Origin: Streptomyces clavuligerus | GTDB taxonomy: Bacteria > Actinomycetota > Actinomycetes > Streptomycetales > Streptomycetaceae | Assembly: GCF_005519465.1 (NCBI RefSeq) | Contig: NZ_CP027858.1 | Location: 186,001 to 250,000 of the forward strand | DNA length: 64,000 bases | Direction of reading: 5' to 3' | In this document: piece after piece, positions 24,243 to 32,841 of the stretch | Layout: every line of letters begins with the position of its first letter | Numbering within the stretch: position 1 is the first letter of the stretch | Notes under the pieces: model-generated | Told to the model about the DNA's origin: nothing | The model's database searches: none | The model's input: the letters and a program-made list of their open reading frames with translations, nothing else | Translations under genes and position numbers: made by a program

Positions 24243-25952
24243 TTGCGCATTCTGCTGATCGCCGGCTCCTTCAACAGCCTCACCCAGCGCGTCCACACCG
24301 CTCTGCGGGACGAGGACCACTCGGTGGCCGTCCATCTCGTGCACGGGGACGAGCCGCTGCGGGAAGCCGTCCGGGCGACCGACCCCGATCTGATCGTCGC
24401 CCCCATGCTGACCTCCGTGGTCCCCGAGGACATCTGGTCCACCCGGACGGTCCTGATCGTCCACCCCGGCCCCAAGGGCGACCGGGGCCCCTCCTCGCTG
24501 GACTGGGCGATCCACGAGGGGGCCGCCGACTGGGGGGTGACGGTGCTCCAGGCCGCCGCCGAGATGGACGCCGGGGACATCTGGGCGTCCGTGCCCTTCC
24601 GGGTCGCGCCCTGCGGCAAGAGCGAGCTGTACCGGGGCGAGGTCTCCGACGCGGCGGTCCGGGCGGTCCTGCTGGCGGTGGAGCGGTTCGCGTCCGGCAC
24701 CTTCGTCCCCGAGCCGCTGGACTACACGGCGCCCGATGTCCGGGGCAGGCTGCGGCCCCCGCTGCGCCAGGACGTCCGCCGGATCGACTGGGAGCACGAC
24801 GACACGGCCACGGTGCTGCGCAAGCTGCGCGCGGCCGACTCCCGGCCCGGTGTCCTCGACGAGCTGTACGGCGAGGCGTACTTCCTGCACGGCGGGCACC
24901 CCGAGGACGAGCTGCGGGGCGCGCCGGGCACGGTGCTCGCCACCCGGGACGGGGCGATCTGCCGGGCGACGTCGGACGGCGCCGTGTGGATTCCGCAGCT
25001 GCGGCCCCGCAGGGTCCCCGGCGGGCCCGTCACCGTCAAGCTGTCCGCCGCGCGGGTGCTCGGGGAACGGCTCGCGGGGGTGCCGGAGGTCGGGGTGGAC
25101 CCGGTCGCCGCGGCGGACCGCGAGACCTGGTCGGAGATCCGCTACCGGGAGCTGGGCCGGGCCGGGTTCCTGGAGTTCTCCTTCGCGGGCGGGGCGATGT
25201 GCACCGGCCGGTGCAGACGGCTGCTCGCCGCCTATCGGGCGGCCTGCGCCCGGCCGACCTCGGTCCTGGTGCTCGGCCCCCGCCGGGACTTCTTCTCCAA
25301 CGGCATCCATCTGGGGGTCATCGAGACCGCGGCCCACCCGGGCGACGAGTCCTGGGAGAACATCAACGCCATGGACGACCTCGTCCACGCGGTGCTCTCC
25401 ACCACCGACCGGCTGACGGTCGCGGCGCTGCCCGGCAACGCGGCGGCGGGCGGGCTGATGCTGGCGCTCGCCGCCGACGAGGTGTGGTGCAGGGACGGGG
25501 CGGTGCTCAACCCCCACTACCGGCTGATGGGGCTGTACGGCTCGGAGTACTGGACGTACACGCTGCCGCGCCGGGTGGGCACGGCCGAGGCGGAGCGGCT
25601 GACCTCGCGGCCCCTGCCGGTGAGCGCCCAGCACGCGGCGGACCTGGGGCTGATCGACCGGGTGCTGCCCGGCGGCCAGGCGGAGTTCCGGGCCGAGGTC
25701 GAGCTGCGGGCGGCGGCGCTCGCGGGCGCGGCGGAGCTGCCGGAGCGCGTCACGCTGAAGCGGAGCGGCCGGGAGCGCGAGGAGGCCGAGCGGCCCCTGG
25801 ACGCGTACCGCCTGGACGAGCTGGCCCGGATGAAGCAGAACTTCTTCGGGGACGGCGAGCCCTACCCCGTGCTGCGCCGGGAGTTCGTCCACGGGGTGCG
25901 GCCGGGGTCGACGCCCGGGCATCTGACGGCGTGGCTCCCCGCCGGGGCCTGA
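24243..25952 (+). CDS. hypX: HypX/HoxX-like protein: formyltransferase-fold domain fused to enoyl-CoA hydratase-fold domain
   Basis: The 569-residue protein matches HypX, which in aerobic hydrogen oxidisers makes the CO ligand of [NiFe] hydrogenase from formyl-tetrahydrofolate. N-terminal domain: MRILLIAGSFNSLTQRVHTAL, with IVHPGPKGDRGPSSLDWAI near residues 75-95. C-terminal crotonase domain (about 300-540): AAGGLMLALAADEVW, NPHYRLMGLYGSEYWTYTLP, RRVG. The start is TTG at 24243 with GGAGGG 5 bases upstream. No hydrogenase or hyp genes occur in the window, so it is an orphan here; it could serve a hydrogenase elsewhere or have another role. Confidence 0.9.
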   Translation: MRILLIAGSFNSLTQRVHTALRDEDHSVAVHLVHGDEPLREAVRATDPDLIVAPMLTSVVPEDIWSTRTVLIVHPGPKGDRGPSSLDWAIHEGAADWGVTVLQAAAEMDAGDIWASVPFRVAPCGKSELYRGEVSDAAVRAVLLAVERFASGTFVPEPLDYTAPDVRGRLRPPLRQDVRRIDWEHDDTATVLRKLRAADSRPGVLDELYGEAYFLHGGHPEDELRGAPGTVLATRDGAICRATSDGAVWIPQLRPRRVPGGPVTVKLSAARVLGERLAGVPEVGVDPVAAADRETWSEIRYRELGRAGFLEFSFAGGAMCTGRCRRLLAAYRAACARPTSVLVLGPRRDFFSNGIHLGVIETAAHPGDESWENINAMDDLVHAVLSTTDRLTVAALPGNAAAGGLMLALAADEVWCRDGAVLNPHYRLMGLYGSEYWTYTLPRRVGTAEAERLTSRPLPVSAQHAADLGLIDRVLPGGQAEFRAEVELRAAALAGAAELPERVTLKRSGREREEAERPLDAYRLDELARMKQNFFGDGEPYPVLRREFVHGVRPGSTPGHLTAWLPAGA

Positions 25953-25953
25953 G

Positions 25954-25992
25954 CCGGGCCCCCCGGTACGGAACGGACCGGTCCGGGCCCGG
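25954..25992. terminator. Bidirectional terminator between hypX and the P450 operon
   Basis: CCGGGCCC (25954-25961) pairs perfectly with GGGCCCGG (25985-25992); the loop contains a second stem CCGGT/ACCGG. It lies between convergent stops at 25952 and 25999. Confidence 0.7.
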
Positions 25993-25998
25993 GCCGGC

Positions 25999-27231
25999 TC
26001 AGGCGCCGCCGCCCGTCGCCTGTTCGATCAGCAGATGGCGGGGGCCGCGCAGCACGGGGCTGCGCCGGTAGGGCGGCGGGTCCTCGACCAGGGCGGGGGC
26101 GTCGAGGGCGCGCAGCAGCTCGGTGAGCGCGACCCGCGTCTCCAGCCGGGCGAGCGGGGCGCCGAAGCAGTTGTGCACCCCGCTGCCGAAGCCGAAGTGC
26201 TGGATGTCGCGGCGCAGCGGGTCGAAGCGGTCGGCGTTCTCGTACCGCAGCGGGTCGCGGTTGGCGGCGGCCAGGACCAGGATCAGCGGGGCGCCCCGGG
26301 GGATGGTGACACCGGCGACCTCGACATCGGTGAGCGGGGTGCGCTGGGGCAGGAGCTGTACGGGCGGTTCGTAGCGCAGGAGTTCCTCGACCGCCCCCGG
26401 CACCAGGCCCGGGTCGGCGCGCAGCAGGGCGAGGGCGTCGGGGTGGCGCAGCAGGGTGAGCATCCCGTTGGTGATGAGGTTGACGGTGGTCTCGTGTCCG
26501 GCGATGAGCAGGAGGACGGCGGTGACCATCAGTTCGCCCGGGGTGAGGCTGCCGTCGGGGCCGTGGTCGTTGGCGAGGTCGGAGAGGAGGTCGCCGGAGG
26601 GGTGGCCGCGCCGGGACTCGGCGAGTCCGCTGAGGTAGGCGGCCATCCCCCGGCGGGCCTCGCGGGCGGCGCGGGTGCGGGCCTCCTCGTCCTGGCCCGG
26701 GGTGAGGTCGAATCCGGCGATGATGGACTCGGTCCAGGCGTGCACTTGGGGGACGTCCTCGGCGGGGACGCCGAGGAGTCCGCAGATCACACCGACGGGC
26801 AGCGGGTAGGCAAAGTCGTCGACGAGGTCGATGCGGTCCCTGCCGTCGAGGGAGCCGGCCAGTTCGCGGGCGATCCGGGTGACCTCGCCGGTCAGGCCGT
26901 CGATCCGGCCGGGCGAGTGCGGCGGTCCGAAGGGCCGCATCGCGAGTCTGCGGAGCCGGTCGTGCTCGGGGTCGTCCACGCCGATGAAGGACGGCGGCAT
27001 GTCGTCGGGCGGCGGCAGCAGCCCGCCCGCCCGGGGGTCGGTGCGGTTGTGCAGGTCGGAGCTGATGCGCGGATCGTGGAGCAGGGCGGCGACGTCCGCG
27101 AAGGTGCCGATGAGGTAGCTGCCGTCCTCCTGGCGGGCCACCCTCGCCTCCCGCAGCTCGGCGTAGAGCGGGTAGGGGTCGGCGCGGCTGGCGTAGTCGG
27201 TGATCCGGCGGAACAGGGTCTCCGGGGGCAT
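25999..27231 (-). CDS. Cytochrome P450 with its own redox partners
   Basis: P450 of 410 residues at the end of a ferredoxin-reductase-P450 operon. Motifs: I helix LLIAGHETT, ExxR in VEELLRYE, heme loop FGFGSGVHNCFGAPLARLE with ligand Cys355. The Cys is followed by Phe-Gly rather than Leu-Gly, a known variant. PPSFIGVDDPEHDRLRRL is the usual C-helix region. It starts 25 bp after the reductase stop. The substrate cannot be read from sequence; the three genes form a full class I system. Confidence 0.94.
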   Translation of the reverse strand: MPPETLFRRITDYASRADPYPLYAELREARVARQEDGSYLIGTFADVAALLHDPRISSDLHNRTDPRAGGLLPPPDDMPPSFIGVDDPEHDRLRRLAMRPFGPPHSPGRIDGLTGEVTRIARELAGSLDGRDRIDLVDDFAYPLPVGVICGLLGVPAEDVPQVHAWTESIIAGFDLTPGQDEEARTRAAREARRGMAAYLSGLAESRRGHPSGDLLSDLANDHGPDGSLTPGELMVTAVLLLIAGHETTVNLITNGMLTLLRHPDALALLRADPGLVPGAVEELLRYEPPVQLLPQRTPLTDVEVAGVTIPRGAPLILVLAAANRDPLRYENADRFDPLRRDIQHFGFGSGVHNCFGAPLARLETRVALTELLRALDAPALVEDPPPYRRSPVLRGPRHLLIEQATGGGA

Positions 27232-27256
27232 GGCGCGGGCTCCTGGGCTGCGGGGG

Positions 27257-28627
27257 TCAGCTCTCCCGGCGGACGAGGGCGAGGCCGCGCCGGTCCGGGA
27301 GATGGCCGGTGAGGGCGACGGTCGGGCCGTGGGAGAGCTGTCGGGGGTCCGGGACGTCGGAGGGGACGGGGGTGGGCGCGACGGTGCGGTCGGTGGTGGC
27401 GGGGTCGGGCGGGAAGGGCGCGGCGGACTCGATCAGGCGCTCGTAGTACTCCAGGGACTTGGCCCGGTTGACGCTGACGGCGGCGGTGACCCGGCCCCGG
27501 TAGCCGTAGACGGCGACGAGGCGGCGCTCGGCCGGGGAGCCCTGGGCGATGACCACCCGGTCGGAGAAGGTGGGCACGCCCACGGATTTGATGTTGAGGC
27601 CGAACTGGCTGGACCAGAAGGCGGGCACGGCGAGGTGGGGGCGGCGGCGGGGGCCCTCGCTGATCATGTTGTGGGCCGCGACCTCGGCCTGGGCGACGGC
27701 GTTGCCCCAGTGTTCGAGGGAGAGGAGCTGGTACTCGAAGAGAGGGTGGGGGAAGCGGGCCACGTCCCCGGCGACGAAGACGTCGTCGGTGACGATGCCG
27801 TACATGTCGAAGGCCCGGCAGCCCGCGTCGCAGGCGAGGCCGCGGGGGCCCGCGGCCAGTCCCGAGCCGTCGAGCCACTCGGTGTTGCGGACGGCGCCGA
27901 GGCAGACCACGGCGACATCGGCCTCGATCCGGCCGCCGTCGGAGAGTTCGGCGCCGACGAGCCGGCCGTCCCGGCCCTGGAGGGAGGTGACGGTCACTCC
28001 GCAGCGCAGATCGACGCCGTGGGCGCGCTGGAGCGCGGCGGCGAAGGCGCCGAGGGTGCCGCCGAGGGCACCGACCAGGGGGGCGGGCCCGCGTTCGACG
28101 ACGGTGACGTCGAGCCCCCGCCCCCGGCAGGCCGAGGCGATCTCGGAGCCGGTGAATCCGGCGCCGATCACCAGCACCCGGCGCGGTCCGGCGTCCAGGA
28201 GGCCGCTCAGCAGGGCCGCGTCGGCCGCGGTGCGCAGCGCCAGGACGCCGTGCAGGGCGGCTTCGCCGGGGTGGGGCCAGGGGCGGGCGCGGGTGCCGGT
28301 GGCGATGAGCAGCCGGTCGTAGGGGAGGCGTTCGCCACCGGCGAGGAGGACCGTCCGGTGGGTGAGGTCGACGCCTTCGGCGCGGACGCCGAGCCGCCAC
28401 CGGGCGTCGACGGCCCGGCGGGCGGGGAGGGTGACGTCGGCGGCGCGGACCCGGCCGAGCAGGACCGCCTTGGAGAGCGGGGGCCGGTCGTAGGGGGGCC
28501 GGTCCTCCTCGCCGACGAGGGTCAGCTCGCCGGTGAAGCCGTTGTCGCGCAGGGCCTCGGCGGCGCGGAGCCCGGCGAGGGAGGCCCCGACGACGACGAT
28601 CCGGCCGGGCCGGTCAGTTCCCGGCAC
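27257..28627 (-). CDS. NAD(P)H-dependent ferredoxin reductase (FAD)
   Basis: Flavoprotein that passes electrons from NAD(P)H to the adjacent ferredoxin. The 456-residue protein has the FAD Rossmann motif IVVVGASLAGLRAAEALRD, the NAD(P) motif VLVIGAGFTGSEIASACRG and the C-terminal FAD motif TDDVFVAGDVARF. PYDRPPLSKAVL is characteristic of oxygenase-coupled reductases. The start is GTG at 28627, inside the ferredoxin gene, giving a 14-bp overlap. The C-terminal 60 residues are longer and Pro-rich. Operon: ferredoxin, reductase, P450. Confidence 0.93.
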   Translation of the reverse strand: MPGTDRPGRIVVVGASLAGLRAAEALRDNGFTGELTLVGEEDRPPYDRPPLSKAVLLGRVRAADVTLPARRAVDARWRLGVRAEGVDLTHRTVLLAGGERLPYDRLLIATGTRARPWPHPGEAALHGVLALRTAADAALLSGLLDAGPRRVLVIGAGFTGSEIASACRGRGLDVTVVERGPAPLVGALGGTLGAFAAALQRAHGVDLRCGVTVTSLQGRDGRLVGAELSDGGRIEADVAVVCLGAVRNTEWLDGSGLAAGPRGLACDAGCRAFDMYGIVTDDVFVAGDVARFPHPLFEYQLLSLEHWGNAVAQAEVAAHNMISEGPRRRPHLAVPAFWSSQFGLNIKSVGVPTFSDRVVIAQGSPAERRLVAVYGYRGRVTAAVSVNRAKSLEYYERLIESAAPFPPDPATTDRTVAPTPVPSDVPDPRQLSHGPTVALTGHLPDRRGLALVRRES

Positions 28628-28820
28628 CCGCGGCACCGCCGACCGTGATGGCCTGCACCGGGCAGGCCGCGACGGCCCGGCGCACCGGGTCCTGCTGGTC
28701 CTCGGGGACACGGGTCAGGTACATCAGGGCCTCCTCGCCATGGAGTTCGAACACCTTCGGGGCCAGGAAGACGCACTGCGCGTACCCCTGGCAGCGGTTG
28801 AGGTCGACCACGATGTACAT
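28614..28820 (-). CDS. [3Fe-4S]-type ferredoxin for P450
   Basis: Electron carrier of 68 residues, first gene of the P450 operon. Cysteines follow the P450-ferredoxin pattern: Cys in NRCQGYAQCVFLAP (C-x5-C, with the central ligand replaced as in [3Fe-4S] proteins) and the distal Cys in AACPVQAI. The start MYIVVDLNRC and length match the CYP105-associated ferredoxins. It overlaps the reductase gene by 14 bp. Confidence 0.93.
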   Translation of the reverse strand: MYIVVDLNRCQGYAQCVFLAPKVFELHGEEALMYLTRVPEDQQDPVRRAVAACPVQAITVGGAAGAGN

Positions 28821-29005
28821 ACCCGCCCCTTTCGCCCGGTACTGTCCTCGCTCGGTCCACCGTCTCCGTCCTACGCCCCAGGGGCGGGCGGCGCAGCCGG
28901 GGGCGGGGCAATGGAGTGACCGGGTATGAGGGGATTCATCCGAGGGGCGCCGGGGGTGGCACGCAGTGCCATGGCGTACGCATTCCGGTCATTCGCTCAC
29001 GGGTA

Positions 29006-29034
29006 TTGACTCTCCACGCGGCCGGTCTTACCTT
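29006..29034 (+). promoter_or_regulatory. Candidate promoter for the beta-helix gene
   Basis: TTGACT (29006-29011), a 17-bp spacer and TACCTT (29029-29034) form a plausible housekeeping-type promoter 75 bp upstream of the start. The following leader (29035-29100) is AT-richer than the surroundings. Confidence 0.4.
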
Positions 29035-29108
29035 CGCGAATCTCCCGATGTTCAGTATGACACCCCACATTCACATATCTGAACATCCTTCAGGGAAAGG
29101 TGACCGCC

Positions 29109-30068
29109 ATGCACACCGGAAAGTTCTCCCCCGCCCTGCTCTGCGCCGCTCTGACCACCAGTGCTCTGTCCTTCCTCGGCGGCGAGGCCCAAGCCGCCGG
29201 GGTCATCCAGGTGAACACCGCGAGCCAACTCAAGGCCGCGCTCACCGCCGCCGGCCCCGGCGACACCATTCAGCTCGCGGACGGCGTCTACACCGGCAAT
29301 TTCAAGACGACGGTCGATGGCACCGCGTCCGCCCGCATCACCCTCACCGGATCACGCAACGCCGTCCTGACGGCGGGCGGCGGCTACGGTCTGCACCTCA
29401 ACGGGGCCTCGTACTGGACCGTCAAGGGGGTCACCGTCACCGGCGGCCAGAAGGGCATCGTCACGGACGGGGCGGACGGCGTCCTCATCGACGGCATCAC
29501 CGTCCACAACCTCGACATGGAGGCCGTCCACTTCCGCAAGACGAGCCGGGACGCGGTCATCAAGAACTCCCGGATCTACGACACCGGCAACGACGGCCGT
29601 GGCATGGGCGAGGGCGTCTACGTCGGCACCGCCAACACCCTCTCGGACCGCAGCGACAACGCCCTGATCCTCAACAATGTCATCGGACCCGACATCGGCG
29701 GCGAGAACATCGACGTCAAGGAGGGGACCACCGGCACCCGGATCATCGGCAACACCTTCGACGGCAACGGTCTGACCGGAGCGAACTACGACGACTCCTG
29801 GGTCGACGTCAAGGGCAACAACGTCCTCGTCGAGAACAACACCGGGACCCACACCACCAACAACGGCTTCGAGACCCACACCCTGCGCAGCGGCTGGGGC
29901 TGCGGCGCGGTCTTCCGGGGCAACTCCTCCGATCTGCGGGGCTCACAGGGGGTCAAGGGACTCGCCGTGAACGTCACCAACTACAGCACGAGTTGCCGCA
30001 CCACGGTGTACGCGAGCAACACCGTGGTCGGCGGCAAGGGCCTGACGAATATTCCGGTCACCCCCTGA
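29109..30068 (+). CDS. Secreted right-handed parallel beta-helix protein (polysaccharide-lyase-like)
   Basis: Exported protein of 319 residues. Signal peptide: MHTGKFSPALLCAALTTSAL with Ala-rich cleavage near AQAAG. The mature part opens VNTASQLKAALTAAGPGDTIQLADGVYTG, the cap region seen in beta-helix lyases such as PL6 and pectate-lyase relatives. It continues as strand-turn repeats (GVLIDGITVHNLDMEAVHF, DNALILNNVIGPDIGGENIDV, NNVLVENNTGTH). ATG 29109 is chosen because AGGGAAAGG lies 8 bases before it. The two Cys near the C-terminus may form disulfides. Substrate and even catalytic activity are unproven. Confidence 0.8.
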   Translation: MHTGKFSPALLCAALTTSALSFLGGEAQAAGVIQVNTASQLKAALTAAGPGDTIQLADGVYTGNFKTTVDGTASARITLTGSRNAVLTAGGGYGLHLNGASYWTVKGVTVTGGQKGIVTDGADGVLIDGITVHNLDMEAVHFRKTSRDAVIKNSRIYDTGNDGRGMGEGVYVGTANTLSDRSDNALILNNVIGPDIGGENIDVKEGTTGTRIIGNTFDGNGLTGANYDDSWVDVKGNNVLVENNTGTHTTNNGFETHTLRSGWGCGAVFRGNSSDLRGSQGVKGLAVNVTNYSTSCRTTVYASNTVVGGKGLTNIPVTP

Positions 30069-30214
30069 CCTCAGCCACCGCAGCCGTCCCACCCCTTGGG
30101 CTCGGCACCGCCGGTCACTAGCCTTCACTCCGCGCCGAGGCGGCCCCCGACCCGCACCTGGGGGCCGCCTCCCCTCAGTCGTACCGCAGAGCGGAAGCAG
30201 AGAAGAAGGGGAAG

Positions 30215-31657
30215 ATGACCAAGCACACGGCACGGACCCCGGCGGCGACGAGCGCCGAGCCCATACCCGAGGCGCCCGGAGCGTTCCCCCTCATCGGGCA
30301 CGCCCTGGCGATGACCCGCGACCCCATCCGGTTCGTCACCTCGCTGCCGCGCCACGGCGCGGTGGTCAAGATGCGTTTCGGCCCCGCCGAGACCCTGATG
30401 ATCTGCGATCCGGAACTGACCCGCAGGATGTTCCTGGACGCCCGCACCTTCGACAAGGGCGGCTATCTCTTCGACCGCGCCCGGGAGGTCATCGGGGAGA
30501 ACCTGATCACCTGCCCGCACAGCGCGCACCAGCGGGCGCGCCGGCTCACGCAGCCCGCCTTCCACCCCACCCGGCTGCGCGGCTACACCTCCATCATGTC
30601 CGAGGTGATCGCCGAGAGCGCCCACTCCTGGCCGACCGACCGGCCCTTCGACCCGGTGGGCCCGCTGCTGCGGCTCACCGCCCAGGTGACGGCCAGGGCC
30701 ATGTTCTCGCAGGGCCTGTCGGGAGCCACGCTGGACCGGTTCGTCACGGACATCGTGACCACGATCGACGGGATCTACCTCCGTTCGCTCGTGCCCCGTT
30801 CACTGGACTGGCTGCCGCTGCCGGCGCACGTCCGCCACTGGCGGGCCCGGCCCCGGCTCGACGCGATCTACCGGGACATCATCCGGACCTACCGCGCGGA
30901 ACCCGGCGACCGGGGCGACCTCCTCTCCATGCTGCTGGCCACCCAGGAGGACCGCGAGATCACCGAGGGCGCGCCGCCCCTGTCCGACGCGGAGATCAAG
31001 GACCAGCTCTCCGGCTTCTTCGCCGCGGGCACCGAGACCACGGCCAGCACGCTCGCCTGGGCCCTGCACGTCCTGGCCGAACGCCAGGATCTCCAGGAGC
31101 GGCTGCGCACGGAGGTCGACACGGTGCTCGGCGGCAGACCCGCCGGATACGACGACATCGAACGGCTCGAACAGACCCGTCGCATCCTCACCGAGGTCCT
31201 CCGCGTCCACTCCCCCATCTTCTTCATCACCCGCTCGGTCATGAACGACACCCGCCTCGGGCCCCATCTCATCCCCGCCGGTTCGATCGTGGCCTACAGC
31301 CCCTACCTCGTCCATGGCGACCCGCAGCTCCACGACCGCCCGGACGTCTTCGACCCCGACCGCTGGGCGCCCGGGAACGCCCCTCCCCGCCACGGCTTCA
31401 TCCCCTTCGCCTCCGGCCCCCGCAAGTGCATCGGCGATGTCTTCGGGGTGAACGAGGCCACCCTCGCGCTCACGTCCTTCGCCACCCGCTGGAGCTGGAC
31501 CGCGGAACCCGGCAGCCGGGTCCGGCCCGGGGTCGGGGTCGTGGTCCGCCCCCAGGGGCTGCGGCTGCGCCTCACCCCCCGCACCGGGCGCGCCGAGACC
31601 GGCACGGAAAGCGCGGCACGCCCGGCGGAAGGGACTCCGCCCGGGGCGCGGGGCTAG
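30215..31657 (+). CDS. Cytochrome P450, long form (terpene-oxidase-like)
   Basis: P450 of 480 residues, longer than typical soluble actinobacterial P450s and resembling the CYP170/CYP183-type sesquiterpene oxidases and eukaryote-like P450s. It begins with a Pro-rich hinge (PGAFPLIGHALAM). I helix: GFFAAGTETTASTLAWALH; ExxR in ILTEVLRVHSP; heme loop FIPFASGPRKCIGDVFG with Cys405; PERF-like segment DVFDPDRWAP. No terpene synthase is nearby. Good AGAAGGGG ribosome site before ATG 30215. Confidence 0.93.
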   Translation: MTKHTARTPAATSAEPIPEAPGAFPLIGHALAMTRDPIRFVTSLPRHGAVVKMRFGPAETLMICDPELTRRMFLDARTFDKGGYLFDRAREVIGENLITCPHSAHQRARRLTQPAFHPTRLRGYTSIMSEVIAESAHSWPTDRPFDPVGPLLRLTAQVTARAMFSQGLSGATLDRFVTDIVTTIDGIYLRSLVPRSLDWLPLPAHVRHWRARPRLDAIYRDIIRTYRAEPGDRGDLLSMLLATQEDREITEGAPPLSDAEIKDQLSGFFAAGTETTASTLAWALHVLAERQDLQERLRTEVDTVLGGRPAGYDDIERLEQTRRILTEVLRVHSPIFFITRSVMNDTRLGPHLIPAGSIVAYSPYLVHGDPQLHDRPDVFDPDRWAPGNAPPRHGFIPFASGPRKCIGDVFGVNEATLALTSFATRWSWTAEPGSRVRPGVGVVVRPQGLRLRLTPRTGRAETGTESAARPAEGTPPGARG

Positions 31658-31795
31658 ACTCGGAGCCGTACCCGGACATCGGCCGGAAGCAGACCGTGCC
31701 GCCGCAACTCTTCTCGGATCGAAGAGAATTGACCTGACATCAGCGGGCGGCGGCACGGCCTCGGCGGCCCCGCCCTGCGACCCGATGGAGTACCC

Positions 31796-32782
31796 GTGCC
31801 GTCCTCTCCTCCGCCCCATGAGCCGAAGCCTCCCGGCTCCGGGCGGCCCTCGTTCTCCGACACCTTCTCCGCCCACCCGGCCCACCCCCAGCGGGGGACG
31901 CGGCCGGGGCGGAGAGTGTGGACCACCCTGTTGAGCGCGGGTGCCGTGACGGCCGTGTGCGCGCTCACGGTCTCCCTGGCAGGACAGATCGACCTCAGCA
32001 CGGACGAGGGACGGAGCGAGCGCACCGCCGCCGTGGCGAAACCCTCCGCGAGCGCGCCCTCCTCCGCTCCCCCGGCCTCCGCCGCCCCCTCCCCGAGGAC
32101 GGCCGACGACACACCGCGGCAGCCCAGGCCCCGCACCCCCGGCAAACCCGCCGCGGCACAGCCGCCCGCGCGCGACGGCGCGGCCGGAACGGACGGCGGC
32201 GGCCCCGGCGCCGGGGCCGACCGGGGCAGGGCGGACGGCGGCGCTCCGCCGGCGGCGGCGCCTCCGCCCCGGACCGGGGACGGCGGCGGGGGAAGCGGGG
32301 GCGGCACCCCGCCGCGCGCGGCTCCGCGCCCGAAGCCCGCGGCCAGGCCCGCTACCCGGCCCCCGGCCGTGAAGCCCAAGCCCAAGCCCCCGGCGCCCCG
32401 CGGCACCCGTATCACGGGCGTGGCCTCCGGGCGGTGCCTCGATGTCGCGGGCGGCCGGGTCACGGACGGCGCCAAGGTGGTGCTGAACGACTGCACGGGC
32501 ACATCGGGCCGGCGCTGGGAGTTCCGGCCCGACGGGACCGTCCGCACCGGCGGCTACTGCATGGACGTGGCCTGGGGCTCCACGGCGGACGGCGCACTCG
32601 TCCAGATCGCCCGGTGCAGCGGCAACCCGGCTCAGACCTTCGTCCTCAGCACACAGAACGACCTGGTGAACCCCCAGGCCAACAAGTGCGTGGACGCGAA
32701 GGACTTCGGCACCACGAAGGGCACCCCGATTCAGATCTGGGGCTGCGGGGGCGCCACCAACCAGAAGTGGCGCACCCGCTGA
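31796..32782 (+). CDS. Membrane-anchored ricin-type beta-trefoil lectin protein
   Basis: A 328-residue protein with a cytoplasmic Pro-rich head, one transmembrane segment (VWTTLLSAGAVTAVCALTV, about residues 41-62), a long Ala/Pro/Gly-rich spacer (about 75-200), and a C-terminal ricin B lectin domain. The beta-trefoil repeats show the QxW-type pattern: GRCLDVAGG, GRRWEF; GYCMDVAWGS, AQTFVL; NKCVDAKDFG, NQKWRTR. It should expose a carbohydrate-binding domain outside the membrane. Start is GTG 31796 with ATGGAG upstream. It is convergent with the giant type VII protein. Confidence 0.87.
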   Translation: MPSSPPPHEPKPPGSGRPSFSDTFSAHPAHPQRGTRPGRRVWTTLLSAGAVTAVCALTVSLAGQIDLSTDEGRSERTAAVAKPSASAPSSAPPASAAPSPRTADDTPRQPRPRTPGKPAAAQPPARDGAAGTDGGGPGAGADRGRADGGAPPAAAPPPRTGDGGGGSGGGTPPRAAPRPKPAARPATRPPAVKPKPKPPAPRGTRITGVASGRCLDVAGGRVTDGAKVVLNDCTGTSGRRWEFRPDGTVRTGGYCMDVAWGSTADGALVQIARCSGNPAQTFVLSTQNDLVNPQANKCVDAKDFGTTKGTPIQIWGCGGATNQKWRTR

Positions 32783-32803
32783 GCACCCGCTGAGACAGCC
32801 ACC

Positions 32804-32835
32804 GGGTCCCGCCGGTCTCCGTGGTCGGCGGGCCC
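32804..32835. terminator. Hairpin between convergent lectin and giant genes
   Basis: GGGTCCCGCCG (32804-32814) pairs with CGGCGGGCCC (32826-32835) with a one-base bulge and an 11-nt loop. An outer pair CCCGCTGAG/CTCAGCGGG, overlapping both gene ends, can extend it. It could serve both directions. Confidence 0.6.
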
Positions 32836-32841
32836 GTCGGC

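Noticed and set aside
22515..25922. 1,135-residue open frame on the - strand
   Set aside because: It covers the HD gene only at its end and runs antisense to hypX; the extra length is a chance open frame.
24243..25952. Methionyl-tRNA formyltransferase or ordinary enoyl-CoA hydratase
   Set aside because: The fusion order and the GDRGPSSLDWAI and NPHYRLMGLYGSEYWTY motifs fit HypX better than either single family.
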